Positions 17,430-26,902 of a stretch of 64,000 nucleotides of DNA are shown piece by piece (within the stretch, counting starts at the first letter, position 1; each line of letters opens with the position of its first letter). The stretch lies in assembly GCA_022239325.1 (NCBI GenBank), contig JAKOGP010000002.1, forward strand, positions 1-64,000, read 5' to 3'. The notes below the pieces were generated by a model, which was not told the DNA's origin, made no database searches, and saw only the letters and a program-made list of their open reading frames with translations. Origin of the DNA: Flavobacteriaceae bacterium LSUCC0859 (GTDB taxonomy: Bacteria; Bacteroidota; Bacteroidia; Flavobacteriales; Flavobacteriaceae). A program made the position numbers and the translations under genes.

Positions 17430-18714
17430 AATGTAAACTAGGAGCTATTTTTTCTAAAGCAGCAATGGTGAAGTCTAAATCTTCATAACTTATAGCATCA
17501 TTTAAAAAATAACTCTCATAAGCAGAGGGAGGAAGATAGACACCCTGTGACAACATACCGTGAAAATACTTTTTAAAGGTGTCATTATCACCGGCAGCAG
17601 CTGTGGTGAAGTCTACCACCTCATGCGCGCAAAAATGAACAGAGATCATAGAACCCACTCTATTTATAGTGTGTGGTATGTTATGGCGGTTTAAGACCTC
17701 TTGGATTCCTCTGTGCAAATAAGCTGTTTTTTCTGCCAAACTCTTATAAGTAACTCCTTTATTTAGTGCTTTGAGCATAGCTAAACCAGCACTCATGGCC
17801 AAAGGATTACCACTGAGTGTACCCGCCTGATATACCGGCCCCTCTGGTGCCAGATGGCGCATAATCTCTTTCTTTGCAGCAAAAGCACCAACAGGTAAGC
17901 CCCCACCAATTACTTTTCCAAAACAGAGAATATCTGCGGCCACATCTAAGACCTCTTGAGCACCACCAGCGGCTAGTCTAAACCCGGTCATGACCTCATC
18001 AAAGACCAGTAAAATTCCTTCCTCACTACATATCTTTCTCAAACCTTGGATGAAAATAGGGTCAGGAGGAACACAACCCATATTACCCGCTACGGGTTCT
18101 ATGATCATTGCAGCAAGTTCTCCTCTGTGCTCTTGCACCAGATTTAAGACCCCTTCCAAGTCATTGTAGTCTGCCAATAAGGTGTCCTGAGCAGTCCCCC
18201 GGGTAACACCCGGACTACTGGGTGCTCCAAAAGTTACTGCACCACTCCCCGCCTGAATTAAAAAGGCGTCGGAATGCCCGTGATAACAGCCCTTAAACTT
18301 AATTATTTTATCTTTCCCTGTGTATCCTCTAGCCAGTCTAATAGCACTCATACATGCTTCTGTTCCTGAGTTCACAAAACGGATCTGATCTATATTTGGC
18401 ACCATGGAAACCGCTAAGGCAGCCAATTCAGTTTCTATTGCCGTGGGCATTCCAAAAGAGGTCCCCAATTTTGCCTTGTCTACCACAGCAGATAAAACAG
18501 GCTCATAAGCGTGTCCTAAAATGAGCGGCCCCCAGGAGGCAATAAAATCTATATATCTGTTGCCATCTACATCATAGAGATAAGCGCCTTTGGCTTTATC
18601 TACAAAAATAGGTGTACCCCCAACGGCTTTAAATGCCCTAACTGGAGAGTTCACACCCCCAGGAATATATTGTTGTGCTTCTTTAAATAAGGCGCTGCTT
18701 CTTTGATAATTCAT
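17428..18714 (-). CDS. hemL: Glutamate-1-semialdehyde 2,1-aminomutase
   Basis: A PLP enzyme that converts glutamate-1-semialdehyde to 5-aminolevulinate in C5-pathway tetrapyrrole synthesis. Visible signatures are [28 protein letters not shown] (the PLP-binding aspartate) and the Schiff-base lysine in [15 protein letters not shown] prefer the ATG at 18712-18714 ([10 protein letters not shown]), which matches how the family begins; another ATG five codons upstream (18729) is possible. The 59-bp tandem duplication upstream sits between this gene and the glucosaminidase gene. Confidence 0.95.
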   Translation of the reverse strand: MNYQRSSALFKEAQQYIPGGVNSPVRAFKAVGGTPIFVDKAKGAYLYDVDGNRYIDFIASWGPLILGHAYEPVLSAVVDKAKLGTSFGMPTAIETELAALAVSMVPNIDQIRFVNSGTEACMSAIRLARGYTGKDKIIKFKGCYHGHSDAFLIQAGSGAVTFGAPSSPGVTRGTAQDTLLADYNDLEGVLNLVQEHRGELAAMIIEPVAGNMGCVPPDPIFIQGLRKICSEEGILLVFDEVMTGFRLAAGGAQEVLDVAADILCFGKVIGGGLPVGAFAAKKEIMRHLAPEGPVYQAGTLSGNPLAMSAGLAMLKALNKGVTYKSLAEKTAYLHRGIQEVLNRHNIPHTINRVGSMISVHFCAHEVVDFTTAAAGDNDTFKKYFHGMLSQGVYLPPSAYESYFLNDAISYEDLDFTIAALEKIAPSLH

Positions 18715-18735
18715 ATGTTTCTTTTTCACTTAAAA

Positions 18736-18853
18736 ATAGAGCAAACCCTCATACACTTATATGTATAAGCATGTAAAAGATTACTCATTATTATATAGAA
18801 CAAACCCTTATACACTTTTGTCTATAAGCATGTGAGAGATTGTTCATTATTAT
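18736..18853. repeat. Tandem 59-bp imperfect duplication upstream of hemL
   Basis: Two adjacent copies, 18736-18794 and 18795-18853, differ at about nine positions. Shared blocks include CAAACCCT, ATACACTT, TATAAGCATGT and TCATTATTAT. Each unit contains a short inverted repeat around CTTAT...ATAAG. The second copy runs into the stop codon of the neighbouring glucosaminidase gene (18850). Confidence 0.85.
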
Positions 18854-19680
18854 TTGGAACCGAGCACGAGTTCGTCTCCAATTTTAATATTGTTATTAGA
18901 AAGCCCATTGAGCTTTTTTAGGACCGAAATACTCAGACCGTATTTTTTTGAAATACTGTACAAAGTATCTCCTTTTTGAACCCGGTGAACCCGGGCATTA
19001 CCTTTACTCTCAGTGGGAGTGTTAAACTCCATTTTAGATAGCTTTCTAGACCATTTCTTTGCCCCTTTGGGCGTGTCAAACCTGTCTAAGTTATAAGTCT
19101 TGATTTGAGCAATTAATTTATCGGGGTACTTTGGATCTGTGGCATAGCCAGCTTTCTTTAGCCCTTTAGCCCAGGATTTATAATCTTTAATGGAATACTC
19201 AAATAAAAAAGCGTACCTACGTCCGTTCACTAAAAACAAGCTATGATCTCTATAGGACTCCCTAGGGTGTAGGTATTTTCTAAAACACTCTCCTTTTTTA
19301 TCGTCATCATGAGTAGTAGAGGGACCCCGCCAAGAAGTATGACACTTTATCCCAAAGTGATTGTTAGACTTTTTAACCAAATTACTCTGCCCTGCCCCAC
19401 TTTCTAGCAAACCTTGCGCCAGGGTAATGCTTGCAGGAATTCCGTATTTCTCCATTTCTTCAATGGCAATAGGAGCAAAGGTATTTATGTAATCTTGAGC
19501 AGAATGAAAGACAAAAGATTCTGGAGAGCTAGAGTTGTTCTTATCTGTATCTCTTTTTACAGAGCTATACCCACTAGCCTTTTCTGAAGCGCCACCACCA
19601 AAAGTACGCTTTTTCTTTGCAAAGCAAGAACTTAAAAGGAGTCCCAGAAAACACATTCCTAAAACAGATCTTAGCCTCAT
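18850..19680 (-). CDS. LysM-containing glucosaminidase lipoprotein (GH73-like)
   Basis: A 276-residue lipoprotein (LLLSSC lipobox, Cys19) predicted to cut peptidoglycan glycan strands. Residues about 60-205 form a mannosyl-glycoprotein endo-beta-N-acetylglucosaminidase/flagellum-type domain with ITLAQGLLESGAGQSNL, where E93 is the likely catalytic acid, and NNHFGIKCH. The C-terminus (about 231-274) is a LysM peptidoglycan-binding domain (VHRVQKGDTLYSISKKYG). Its ATG overlaps the stop of the upstream PLP-enzyme gene (4-bp overlap), so the two are translationally coupled. Confidence 0.93.
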   Translation of the reverse strand: MRLRSVLGMCFLGLLLSSCFAKKKRTFGGGASEKASGYSSVKRDTDKNNSSSPESFVFHSAQDYINTFAPIAIEEMEKYGIPASITLAQGLLESGAGQSNLVKKSNNHFGIKCHTSWRGPSTTHDDDKKGECFRKYLHPRESYRDHSLFLVNGRRYAFLFEYSIKDYKSWAKGLKKAGYATDPKYPDKLIAQIKTYNLDRFDTPKGAKKWSRKLSKMEFNTPTESKGNARVHRVQKGDTLYSISKKYGLSISVLKKLNGLSNNNIKIGDELVLGSK

Positions 19681-20585
19681 AACAATAATTCGCTTCCTTG
19701 CTTTTTTAATTTTTCGTTCATTCCTTCCAGGGCTTGTAAACCACCTGTATGGATCATTAACAGATGGGAGCCCGACGGAAAATAATCCTTTCTCACCAAA
19801 TCCAAAAGGCCAAAGGCCACTTTCCCAGTGTAAATAGGATCTAATGCCACCTGGCTTGTCCTCTTAAATTCATTTATAAAACGAACTAGTTCTGGTGTAA
19901 GCTTGGCATAACCCCCAAAGTGATAGTCTTTCATTAGACGCCAATTCCTTTGGCTTGTAAAATTACAAATATCTTTTTGCAAAAAATCACCTTTCAGAGC
20001 TGGAAATCCAAGAATTTGCTGCCCGGGAAATGCTCCTTCCGCCACGCCTGCCAGGGTAGCACCAGTACCAACAGCTAAGGCCATATGGGAAAAATGTTTA
20101 TCCTGCACATTAATAATTTCTGCACATCCCCTCACAGCCAAATCATTACTCCCGCCCTCAGGCAATAAATAAAAATCTCCATACAAAGCCTCCAATTCCC
20201 CTAAAAAACAAGGACTTACTTTTTCTTTGTAAGCCGCTCTAGACACAAAATGTAATTTCATTCCATGAGCTACAGCCTTGGAGAGGGTATGATTTAATGG
20301 TTTACTTTCCAATTCTTCTCCCCTTATCACCCCAATTGTTTGGAACCCATAAATTTTTCCAGCCAAAGCGGTAGCGGCAATGTGGTTTGAAAAACCACCA
20401 CCAAAGGTGAGCAGCGTACGCTGCTTTGCCGCCTTAGCGGCCTCTATATTGTATTTGAGCTTCCGATATTTATTCCCAGAGATACCAGGAAAAAGTAACT
20501 CTTCTCGTTTTATGGTCAAGGACACACGCTTCTCTTTCAATAGGGGAAGGTCTACTTGTGTATAGCTAGCAATTTCTTGGGACAT
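19677..20585 (-). CDS. 1-aminocyclopropane-1-carboxylate deaminase / D-cysteine desulfhydrase-like PLP enzyme
   Basis: A 302-residue fold-type II PLP enzyme. The cofactor lysine is K39 in ISGNKYRKLKYN, and LTFGGGFSNHIAATA is the substrate-side Ser-Asn-His loop of this family. VGTGATLAGV is the phosphate-binding glycine loop. Members act on ACC or D-cysteine; sequence alone does not separate these, and Flavobacteria members are usually annotated generically. It is the first gene of a two-gene operon with the glucosaminidase, with a perfect -7 box 22 bases upstream. Confidence 0.88.
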   Translation of the reverse strand: MSQEIASYTQVDLPLLKEKRVSLTIKREELLFPGISGNKYRKLKYNIEAAKAAKQRTLLTFGGGFSNHIAATALAGKIYGFQTIGVIRGEELESKPLNHTLSKAVAHGMKLHFVSRAAYKEKVSPCFLGELEALYGDFYLLPEGGSNDLAVRGCAEIINVQDKHFSHMALAVGTGATLAGVAEGAFPGQQILGFPALKGDFLQKDICNFTSQRNWRLMKDYHFGGYAKLTPELVRFINEFKRTSQVALDPIYTGKVAFGLLDLVRKDYFPSGSHLLMIHTGGLQALEGMNEKLKKQGSELLL

Positions 20586-20606
20586 AGATATCTATGAATA
20601 GAAAAC

Positions 20607-20614
20607 CAAAGATA
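20607..20614 (-). promoter_or_regulatory. -7 promoter box of the ACC-deaminase-like operon
   Basis: On the minus strand it reads TATCTTTG (perfect TAnnTTTG), ending 22 bases before the start codon. No clear -33 TTG is seen. Confidence 0.5.
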
Positions 20615-20642
20615 CAGCCTTGAACATAAAGTTGTAATTTAG

Positions 20643-20825
<183 letters not shown>

Positions 20826-21000
20826 CATTTAGCTTGGCACACTTTTTGAATTTTTAATTATAGAAATTATATTTTTTTCAGTGCAGTGGTTGTAAATAAC
20901 ACAAAAAGAGGGATTTAAACCCTTATCCAAACATATTTTTGCCATCTAAACCACTAACTGAAAACTAAAGATACAGTTCCATCATTTTAAATATATCCCT

Positions 21001-21567
21001 ATGAAAAAGCTCTTACACTTCCTCTTCTTATTCATCTTGCTACTCACACTAGGCAGCTGTCACTCTATTAAAGTAATGACAGACTATGACCCAAGTGTTT
21101 CCTTTGACACATACAAGACCTACGCTTTTTACAAGAAGGGAATAGACCAGGTTCAAATCTCAGATTTAGACAAGCGACGCATACTAAAAGCCTTAGAAAA
21201 TACACTTCAGGCCAAGGGCTTTACCCCTTCTGAAAACCCTCAAATTTTAATCAATATTTTCACGAAAGAGTCTGCTAAAGTAGACGTGTTTAACAACAAC
21301 ACCTTTGGTGGGGCCTGGGGCATGGGCTGGGGTTGGGGATGGAACCCCTGGATGTGGCCTGGCATGGGAATGAGAAACACAACGGTGAGCACCTATGCCC
21401 AGGGCAGTTTATATATAGATTTTATAGACGCAAATACCAAACGTTTGCTCTGGCAAGGAAGTGGCGAAGGGGTCTTAAAGCCACAATCCGAACCCATGAA
21501 AAAGCAAGAGGTCATTCAAAAATTTGTAGACGAAATTTTATCTCAGTATCCGCCTCAAAAAAAATAG
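21001..21567 (+). CDS. DUF4136 lipoprotein
   Basis: A 188-residue lipoprotein with the lipobox LGSC (Cys20). The body shows DUF4136 features: FDTYKTYAFY near the N-terminus, a DLDKRRILKALENTLQAKGF helix, and the C-terminal LYIDFIDANTKRLLWQGSGEG. A glycine/tryptophan/methionine-rich insert (GGAWGMGWGWGWNPWMWPGM) lies in the middle. Members are envelope lipoproteins of unknown function. Single gene. Confidence 0.88.
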   Translation: MKKLLHFLFLFILLLTLGSCHSIKVMTDYDPSVSFDTYKTYAFYKKGIDQVQISDLDKRRILKALENTLQAKGFTPSENPQILINIFTKESAKVDVFNNNTFGGAWGMGWGWGWNPWMWPGMGMRNTTVSTYAQGSLYIDFIDANTKRLLWQGSGEGVLKPQSEPMKKQEVIQKFVDEILSQYPPQKK

Positions 21568-21613
21568 GAGGCTATCACAAAGAATAGAAAGGTATCCTAA
21601 GGTTTCTGTGAAC

Positions 21614-22630
21614 CTACAGATCCAGGGAGAACATCCAAGGATATTGCTGCTTAATGCCCCTGATCTGATCTTTTACTTTGGCCTTAAAGGCTGTATGTGC
21701 TGCGGAGTTTTCCTGAAAGGGCCTGTGATTTAAATCTCTTTGCACCTGACTTACCCGCTCCATAAATTTCAAACAAGCTGGACTCATATACGCCTCCTTA
21801 AAACGCTCCCAAATATAAGACACTGCTTGCTCGGTGGGGTGCGTCATGTCTGCTTGGTAAAACCGGTAGTCTCTAAGCTGGTCCATCTGTATTTCAAAGG
21901 CAGGAAAATAGGACATCTGATCCTGAACCCCAGGTGAGGCACTTTCCATAAAATCGTACATGGCGGTAAGTAAGGCAGCCTTACTCCTACTGTTTTCCTG
22001 TAAACCATCTTTTAGGTGACGTACTGGAGAGACTGTAAATATCAGATGAATGTGAGGGTTTAGCTGTAGCACTGCTTGTTGTATGCGTTGTAAAGCGCTA
22101 TGCAACTGACTTTGAGTGGCCATTTTCTTAACAAAGCTAGCTGCGGGCTGTTTGTGACAATTGGCTACCCATACCTCAGAAGAGTCAGATGCCTTTGTAG
22201 CAGCAAAGCTATCTGAGGAGGCACCCTCTGCCAATACATAACCCCAGGCAGAACCTAATGTAATGAATAGGTGACTGCTGCCTTTTATGAATTCAATAGC
22301 CTCTAATAAGGCCTGATTGGCTAGTTCTATACTGGCAGCCTCTGAGGACTGACTTAGCTGTGAATGAAAGGCAAAAGAGTACCATTGCTCTTGAAACTCA
22401 AAAAAATCATCAGATGTAAAGAGCCGCCCACTGGCCATTCTTTCAAACAAAACAGCCATGGGTATGGGATTAAAAATAACACCAAAGGGATTGGACTGCG
22501 TCCTAAACTGAGCTTGCTTACATTTCTCACCTATATGGGTGCTAAAGCAGGAACCCCACAAAGCCAACTGGCTCTCATAATTAATAGGAGCAACTGCAGC
22601 AGAAATGTGAATTCTAGTTTGTAAGTCCAT
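21614..22630 (-). CDS. GSCFA-domain protein (SGNH-hydrolase-like)
   Basis: A 338-residue protein with the defining GSCF motif in LALWGSCFSTHIGEKC near residue 25. A later IHLIFTVSPVRHLKDG segment provides the VxPxxH pattern seen in SGNH-type hydrolases. The family may act as an esterase or acyltransferase on an unknown substrate; that is inference from the fold. It stands alone upstream of alaS on the same strand, 154 bases away, and nothing is recognised in that gap. Confidence 0.85.
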   Translation of the reverse strand: MDLQTRIHISAAVAPINYESQLALWGSCFSTHIGEKCKQAQFRTQSNPFGVIFNPIPMAVLFERMASGRLFTSDDFFEFQEQWYSFAFHSQLSQSSEAASIELANQALLEAIEFIKGSSHLFITLGSAWGYVLAEGASSDSFAATKASDSSEVWVANCHKQPAASFVKKMATQSQLHSALQRIQQAVLQLNPHIHLIFTVSPVRHLKDGLQENSRSKAALLTAMYDFMESASPGVQDQMSYFPAFEIQMDQLRDYRFYQADMTHPTEQAVSYIWERFKEAYMSPACLKFMERVSQVQRDLNHRPFQENSAAHTAFKAKVKDQIRGIKQQYPWMFSLDL

Positions 22631-22784
22631 ATATTACGTTATTATCCTAAAAGGCAAAGCCCTCATGGTAAAAACTTTGGGCAAATTCAATTCAATTTAG
22701 CGAAAAGCGGTGCATGGCCTGTGAGTCCCTTTAAACTAATAGTAAAGCATGACTTACATTGCCTGTAACCCAGATCTAAGTATG

Positions 22785-25424
22785 CTACATTACAACATAA
22801 GACTTTGCCGCTGCAATGGCCTCCGCTATACCTGCTGGATTTTTCCCACCTGCTGTAGCAAAGAATGGTTGGCCGCCGCCCCCCCCTTGAATGTGTTTAC
22901 CTAATTCGCGAACAATCTGTCCTGCGTTAAGTGACTTTGCAGCCACCAACTCTTTGGAAATATAACAGCTCAAGAGCGCTTTACCCTCGTGACTAGATCC
23001 CAAGACCATAAAGGTGTTTTCTGAATTGGCACCCAATTGAAAACACAAATCTTTCATGGCTGCAGCGTCTAAAGATACTTCTGCTGCTAGGAATCGGACC
23101 CCCTGAACCTCTGTAAAAGAAGCACTTAACTCTTTTGCAACATCCCCAGCTTTTTCCTTCTGCATGCTTGCCACTAAAGTTTTGAGCTGGCTGTGCTCTT
23201 CTTGCAACTTAGCAATAGCCGCTACTGGGTCTGCATGGATTTGCAACTGATCTAAAATATTTTGCAGGGTCTGGTCTGTTTGCAAATAATGGTCTTTCAC
23301 AGCGTCTGCGGTAATGGCCTCTATCCTGCGAATACCGGAGGCAACGGCAGACTCTGATTTTATTTTAAATTGCCAGATATCTGATGTGTTTTTTACATGG
23401 GTCCCCCCACAGAGTTCTACAGACTTTCCAAACTTAACACAACGCACCGTGTCTCCATATTTCTCTCCAAACAAGGCCATAGCTCCTAGTTCTTGGGCCT
23501 TGGCAATAGGCATATTTCTCTCTTCCTCCAAAGGAATTTGAGCGGTTATTCTCGAGTTCACATAGCGTTCAATGTCTGCCAATTCTGCTGCTGAAACTTT
23601 AGAAAAGTGAGAAAAATCAAATCTGAGGTATTTTGAATGCACCGCAGAACCTTTTTGTTCTACATGTGTTCCTAAAATAGCTCTCAGCGCCTCGTGCAAT
23701 AAATGTGTAGCTGTGTGATTCTTTGAGGTTCTATCTCGCTGTTTTTGGTCTACCGTGGCTTTGAAGGATTGAGAGGGCTCTTTAGGAAGGCTCTGAGCGA
23801 GGTGAATAATTTCATTGTTCTCCTTTTTGGTGTCTACAATATATGTGACATCTCCATTGGGCGCCTCTAAATAGCCTTTATCTCCAACCTGGCCTCCACC
23901 CTCAGGATAAAAAGGAGTTAGATTAAATACCAACTGGTACATTTCGCCTTCTTTTTTGGAGGTAAGCTTTCTGTATTTGGTTATTTTTACCTGTGTGTGC
24001 AATAAATCATAACCTATAAATTCTTGGGTGTCGTCTTCCAAAAGCACCACCCAATCTTCCTTAGCTACCTCAGAGGCAGCTCTGGAGCGTTGCTTTTGTG
24101 CCTGCATGGATTTTTCAAATCCAGAAGCATCTAGACTATAGCCACGCTCAGAAAGTATTAGTGCTGTAAGGTCTATAGGAAAACCATAGGTGTCATAAAG
24201 CTCAAAGGCTTTTTCACCAGACAACACCTTATCCTTTGCGGTGAGAATTAGACTGTCTAATAAAATGAGGCCCTGATCTAAGGTTCTTAAAAAAGACTGT
24301 TCCTCTTCCTTGATCACATTTTCTATGAGTTGTTTTTGGGTGTTGAGTTCCGGAAAAGCCCCCCCCATAGTTCTGCTGAGTACCCCTACCAATTTATACA
24401 TAAAAGGCTGCTTACTATCTAAGAAAGTAAAACCATAACGTATGGCCCGTCTTAAAATTCTTCTAATGACATAACCAGCTCCTGTGTTGGATGGTAATTG
24501 TCCATCTGCAATAGAGAAAGAAACCGTTCTAATATGATCTGCAATCACTCGTATGGCAACGTCTGTCTCTTCTTTCTTGCCATAAGTGGTCCCACAGATA
24601 AGTTCTATTTCTTTTATAATCGGTGTAAAAACATCTGTGTCGTAATTAGACTGGACCCCTTGTAAAACCATACACAAACGTTCAAAGCCCATACCAGTGT
24701 CTACGTGTTTGGCTGGCAGTGGCTCCAAATCTCCATTGGCTTTTCTGTTAAATTGCATGAAAACCAGGTTCCAAATCTCTACCACCTGAGGGTGGTCCAT
24801 ATTGACTAAGCTAGCTCCAGAAATTGCTTCCTTTTCTGCGGCTGATCTAATGTCTACATGTATTTCAGAGCAGGGGCCACAGGGACCCTGATCTCCCATT
24901 TCCCAAAAGTTATCTTTTTTGTTGCCAAATAAAATTTGAGACTCGGGTACTATGGCTTTCCATAATTCTAAGGCCTCTTGGTCCATTTCCAAAGCGTCTG
25001 CGTCTTTAGATCCCTCAAATACAGTAACATACAAACAACTGGGGTCAATCTGAAACTTTTCCGTAAGCAATTCCCATGCCCAAGCAATGGCTTCTTTTTT
25101 AAAATAACCATTGGTGTTGCCTTTCTGGAGTCCAAAACTCCAGTTACCCAACATCTCAAACATGGTATGGTGATAGGTATCTTTACCCACTTCTTCCAAA
25201 TCATTGTGTTTGCCACTCACTCGAAGGCATTTTTGAGAATCTGCTACCCGCTGATCCTTAGGAACAGTATTCCCTAAAAAATAAGGCTTAAAAGGCACCA
25301 TTCCGGCGTTGGTAAACATCAGGGTGGGGTCATCTTTAATGACCATAGGAAAAGAAGGTACAATACTGTGGTTTTTCTCTTTAAAAAAGTCTAGAAAAGC
25401 CGCTCTAATATCTTGAGATTTCAT
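22785..25424 (-). CDS. alaS: Alanyl-tRNA synthetase
   Basis: An 879-residue alanine-tRNA ligase. The class II catalytic domain is N-terminal ([17 protein letters not shown]), followed by the tRNA-recognition region. The editing domain has the zinc-binding [12 protein letters not shown] and CGGTHV motifs (about residues 570-680), and the C-Ala domain follows with [17 protein letters not shown] at the end. Length is standard. It is divergent from the M23 peptidase gene. Confidence 0.97.
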   Translation of the reverse strand: MKSQDIRAAFLDFFKEKNHSIVPSFPMVIKDDPTLMFTNAGMVPFKPYFLGNTVPKDQRVADSQKCLRVSGKHNDLEEVGKDTYHHTMFEMLGNWSFGLQKGNTNGYFKKEAIAWAWELLTEKFQIDPSCLYVTVFEGSKDADALEMDQEALELWKAIVPESQILFGNKKDNFWEMGDQGPCGPCSEIHVDIRSAAEKEAISGASLVNMDHPQVVEIWNLVFMQFNRKANGDLEPLPAKHVDTGMGFERLCMVLQGVQSNYDTDVFTPIIKEIELICGTTYGKKEETDVAIRVIADHIRTVSFSIADGQLPSNTGAGYVIRRILRRAIRYGFTFLDSKQPFMYKLVGVLSRTMGGAFPELNTQKQLIENVIKEEEQSFLRTLDQGLILLDSLILTAKDKVLSGEKAFELYDTYGFPIDLTALILSERGYSLDASGFEKSMQAQKQRSRAASEVAKEDWVVLLEDDTQEFIGYDLLHTQVKITKYRKLTSKKEGEMYQLVFNLTPFYPEGGGQVGDKGYLEAPNGDVTYIVDTKKENNEIIHLAQSLPKEPSQSFKATVDQKQRDRTSKNHTATHLLHEALRAILGTHVEQKGSAVHSKYLRFDFSHFSKVSAAELADIERYVNSRITAQIPLEEERNMPIAKAQELGAMALFGEKYGDTVRCVKFGKSVELCGGTHVKNTSDIWQFKIKSESAVASGIRRIEAITADAVKDHYLQTDQTLQNILDQLQIHADPVAAIAKLQEEHSQLKTLVASMQKEKAGDVAKELSASFTEVQGVRFLAAEVSLDAAAMKDLCFQLGANSENTFMVLGSSHEGKALLSCYISKELVAAKSLNAGQIVRELGKHIQGGGGGQPFFATAGGKNPAGIAEAIAAAKSYVVM

Positions 25425-25492
25425 AAATGCAAATTATCATATGTGATTGGCACTACTTAACAAACTAAACTTAAGGTTTTTCTAAAAAATGA

Positions 25493-25520
25493 TTGGATAG
25501 AAAAACAATGATTATATTTG
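25493..25520 (+). promoter_or_regulatory. Predicted promoter of the M23 peptidase-MerR operon
   Basis: TATATTTG at 25513-25520 is a perfect -7 box. A TTG at 25493-25495 lies 17 bases upstream, a little closer than usual for a -33 element. The start codon is 46 bases downstream. Confidence 0.5.
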
Positions 25521-25566
25521 TGTATTGGCTGCGTATAACGGCACAAAAATAGCATAATTTCTACAG

Positions 25567-26544
25567 ATGTCTAAGGTAAAATACTATTACGACTCAGAGA
25601 CGCTCTCTTATCGCGAAATTGCAGATAAGAAGATCACCCGCTTTAAAAAATTCATGCTTTTTATATTGGCCTCATTCCTATTTGGAATGATAGGTCTAAT
25701 ATTTCTACTAAACACCTCCTTAGTAAATACACCTAGAGAATTGAGTTTAAGTAGGGAATTAAAAAATCTAGAGTTTCAATTTGAACAACTCCATAAAAAA
25801 ATGGACCAGGCAAGTTTGGTACTACAAAATATCGAGAGCAGGGACAACACCCTATACCGGGTTTACTTTGAGGCCAACCCTATACCTGAGTCTCAAAGAA
25901 TGGCCGGTTTTGGTGGGCTTAATAGATACAAAAATCTTGAGGGATATGCCCACTCTGAGCTCATCATTAACACTGCAAAAAGAATTGAAATTCTACAAAA
26001 ACAACTTGTGGTACAGTCTAAATCTTTGGACGAAATTAGCGCCTTAGCCGCAGAAAAAGAGGCCTTATTAGACGCCATCCCCTCTATACAACCTATCTCT
26101 AATCAGGACCTCACAAGAATGGCCTCTGGTTTTGGATGGCGATCAGATCCATTCACCAAAGTCAGGAAAAGACACCGAGGTATGGATTTCACAGCACCTA
26201 GAGGCACCCCCGTATACGCTACTGGTAATGGACGCATTCAAAGAGCAGACAATAGAGCTGCTGGCTTTGGAAAACACATACGCATAGATCACGGTTTTGG
26301 CTACATTACTGTGTATGCCCACCTAAGTCAGTATAATGTTCGCAGAGGGCAACGCGTAAAAAGAGGAGATATCATTGGGTATGTAGGCAGCACAGGCCGC
26401 TCCCAGGCACCTCACTTACACTATGAAGTTTGGAAAGACAAACAGCGTATAAATCCTATTAATTTCTATACCGGTACTTTAAGTCCCAAAGAATTTGAAA
26501 ATCTATTGCGTTTTGCGAACCAAGAAAATCAATCCCTAGATTAA
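25567..26544 (+). CDS. Membrane-anchored M23-family peptidase
   Basis: A 325-residue cell-wall peptidase or amidase activator. A single transmembrane helix (about residues 30-50) is followed by a coiled coil (about 58-85) and a C-terminal M23 (LytM) domain. The zinc ligands appear intact: HRGMDF (first His and Asp) and HLHYEVW (HxH). Such proteins act in peptidoglycan remodelling or cell division. Its last base overlaps the ATG of the MerR-like gene (TAATG), which indicates a coupled operon. Confidence 0.93.
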   Translation: MSKVKYYYDSETLSYREIADKKITRFKKFMLFILASFLFGMIGLIFLLNTSLVNTPRELSLSRELKNLEFQFEQLHKKMDQASLVLQNIESRDNTLYRVYFEANPIPESQRMAGFGGLNRYKNLEGYAHSELIINTAKRIEILQKQLVVQSKSLDEISALAAEKEALLDAIPSIQPISNQDLTRMASGFGWRSDPFTKVRKRHRGMDFTAPRGTPVYATGNGRIQRADNRAAGFGKHIRIDHGFGYITVYAHLSQYNVRRGQRVKRGDIIGYVGSTGRSQAPHLHYEVWKDKQRINPINFYTGTLSPKEFENLLRFANQENQSLD

Positions 26545-26870
26545 TGCTCCCTTTAGCAGACAAAAGATATTACAGTATTGGTGAAGTAGCAAAAGCCTTT
26601 GAGGTAAACACCTCTCTCATTCGTTTTTGGGAAAATACTTTTGACATTCTCAAGCCCAAGAAAAATGCCAAAGGCAACAGGAAATTTACGCCACAAGATG
26701 TGAAAAATCTGCAACTCATTTACCATCTGGTAAAAGAGAAGGGCTACACTTTAGAGGGCGCCAAAGCGCATTTAAAAACAGCAAAGAATACCACTGCAGA
26801 CAAGTTAGAGCTTGTGAAAAGATTGGAAAATGTAAGGACAGAACTGCTTAAAATTAAAGAGCAGTTATAA
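26544..26870 (+). CDS. MerR-family transcriptional regulator
   Basis: A 108-residue DNA-binding protein with an N-terminal MerR winged helix: YYSIGEVAKAFEVNTSLIRFWE, followed by NRKFTPQDVKNLQLIYHLVKEKGYTLEGAKAHL. There is no C-terminal ligand-binding domain, only a short helical dimerisation tail, as in many Bacteroidota MerR-like proteins. It overlaps the M23 peptidase stop by one base; the co-conserved pairing of these two genes suggests a shared envelope or cell-cycle role, which is inference. Confidence 0.9.
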   Translation: MLPLADKRYYSIGEVAKAFEVNTSLIRFWENTFDILKPKKNAKGNRKFTPQDVKNLQLIYHLVKEKGYTLEGAKAHLKTAKNTTADKLELVKRLENVRTELLKIKEQL

Positions 26871-26902
26871 GTCTACTGGAGAAGCTATAATACAACAGCT
26901 TA

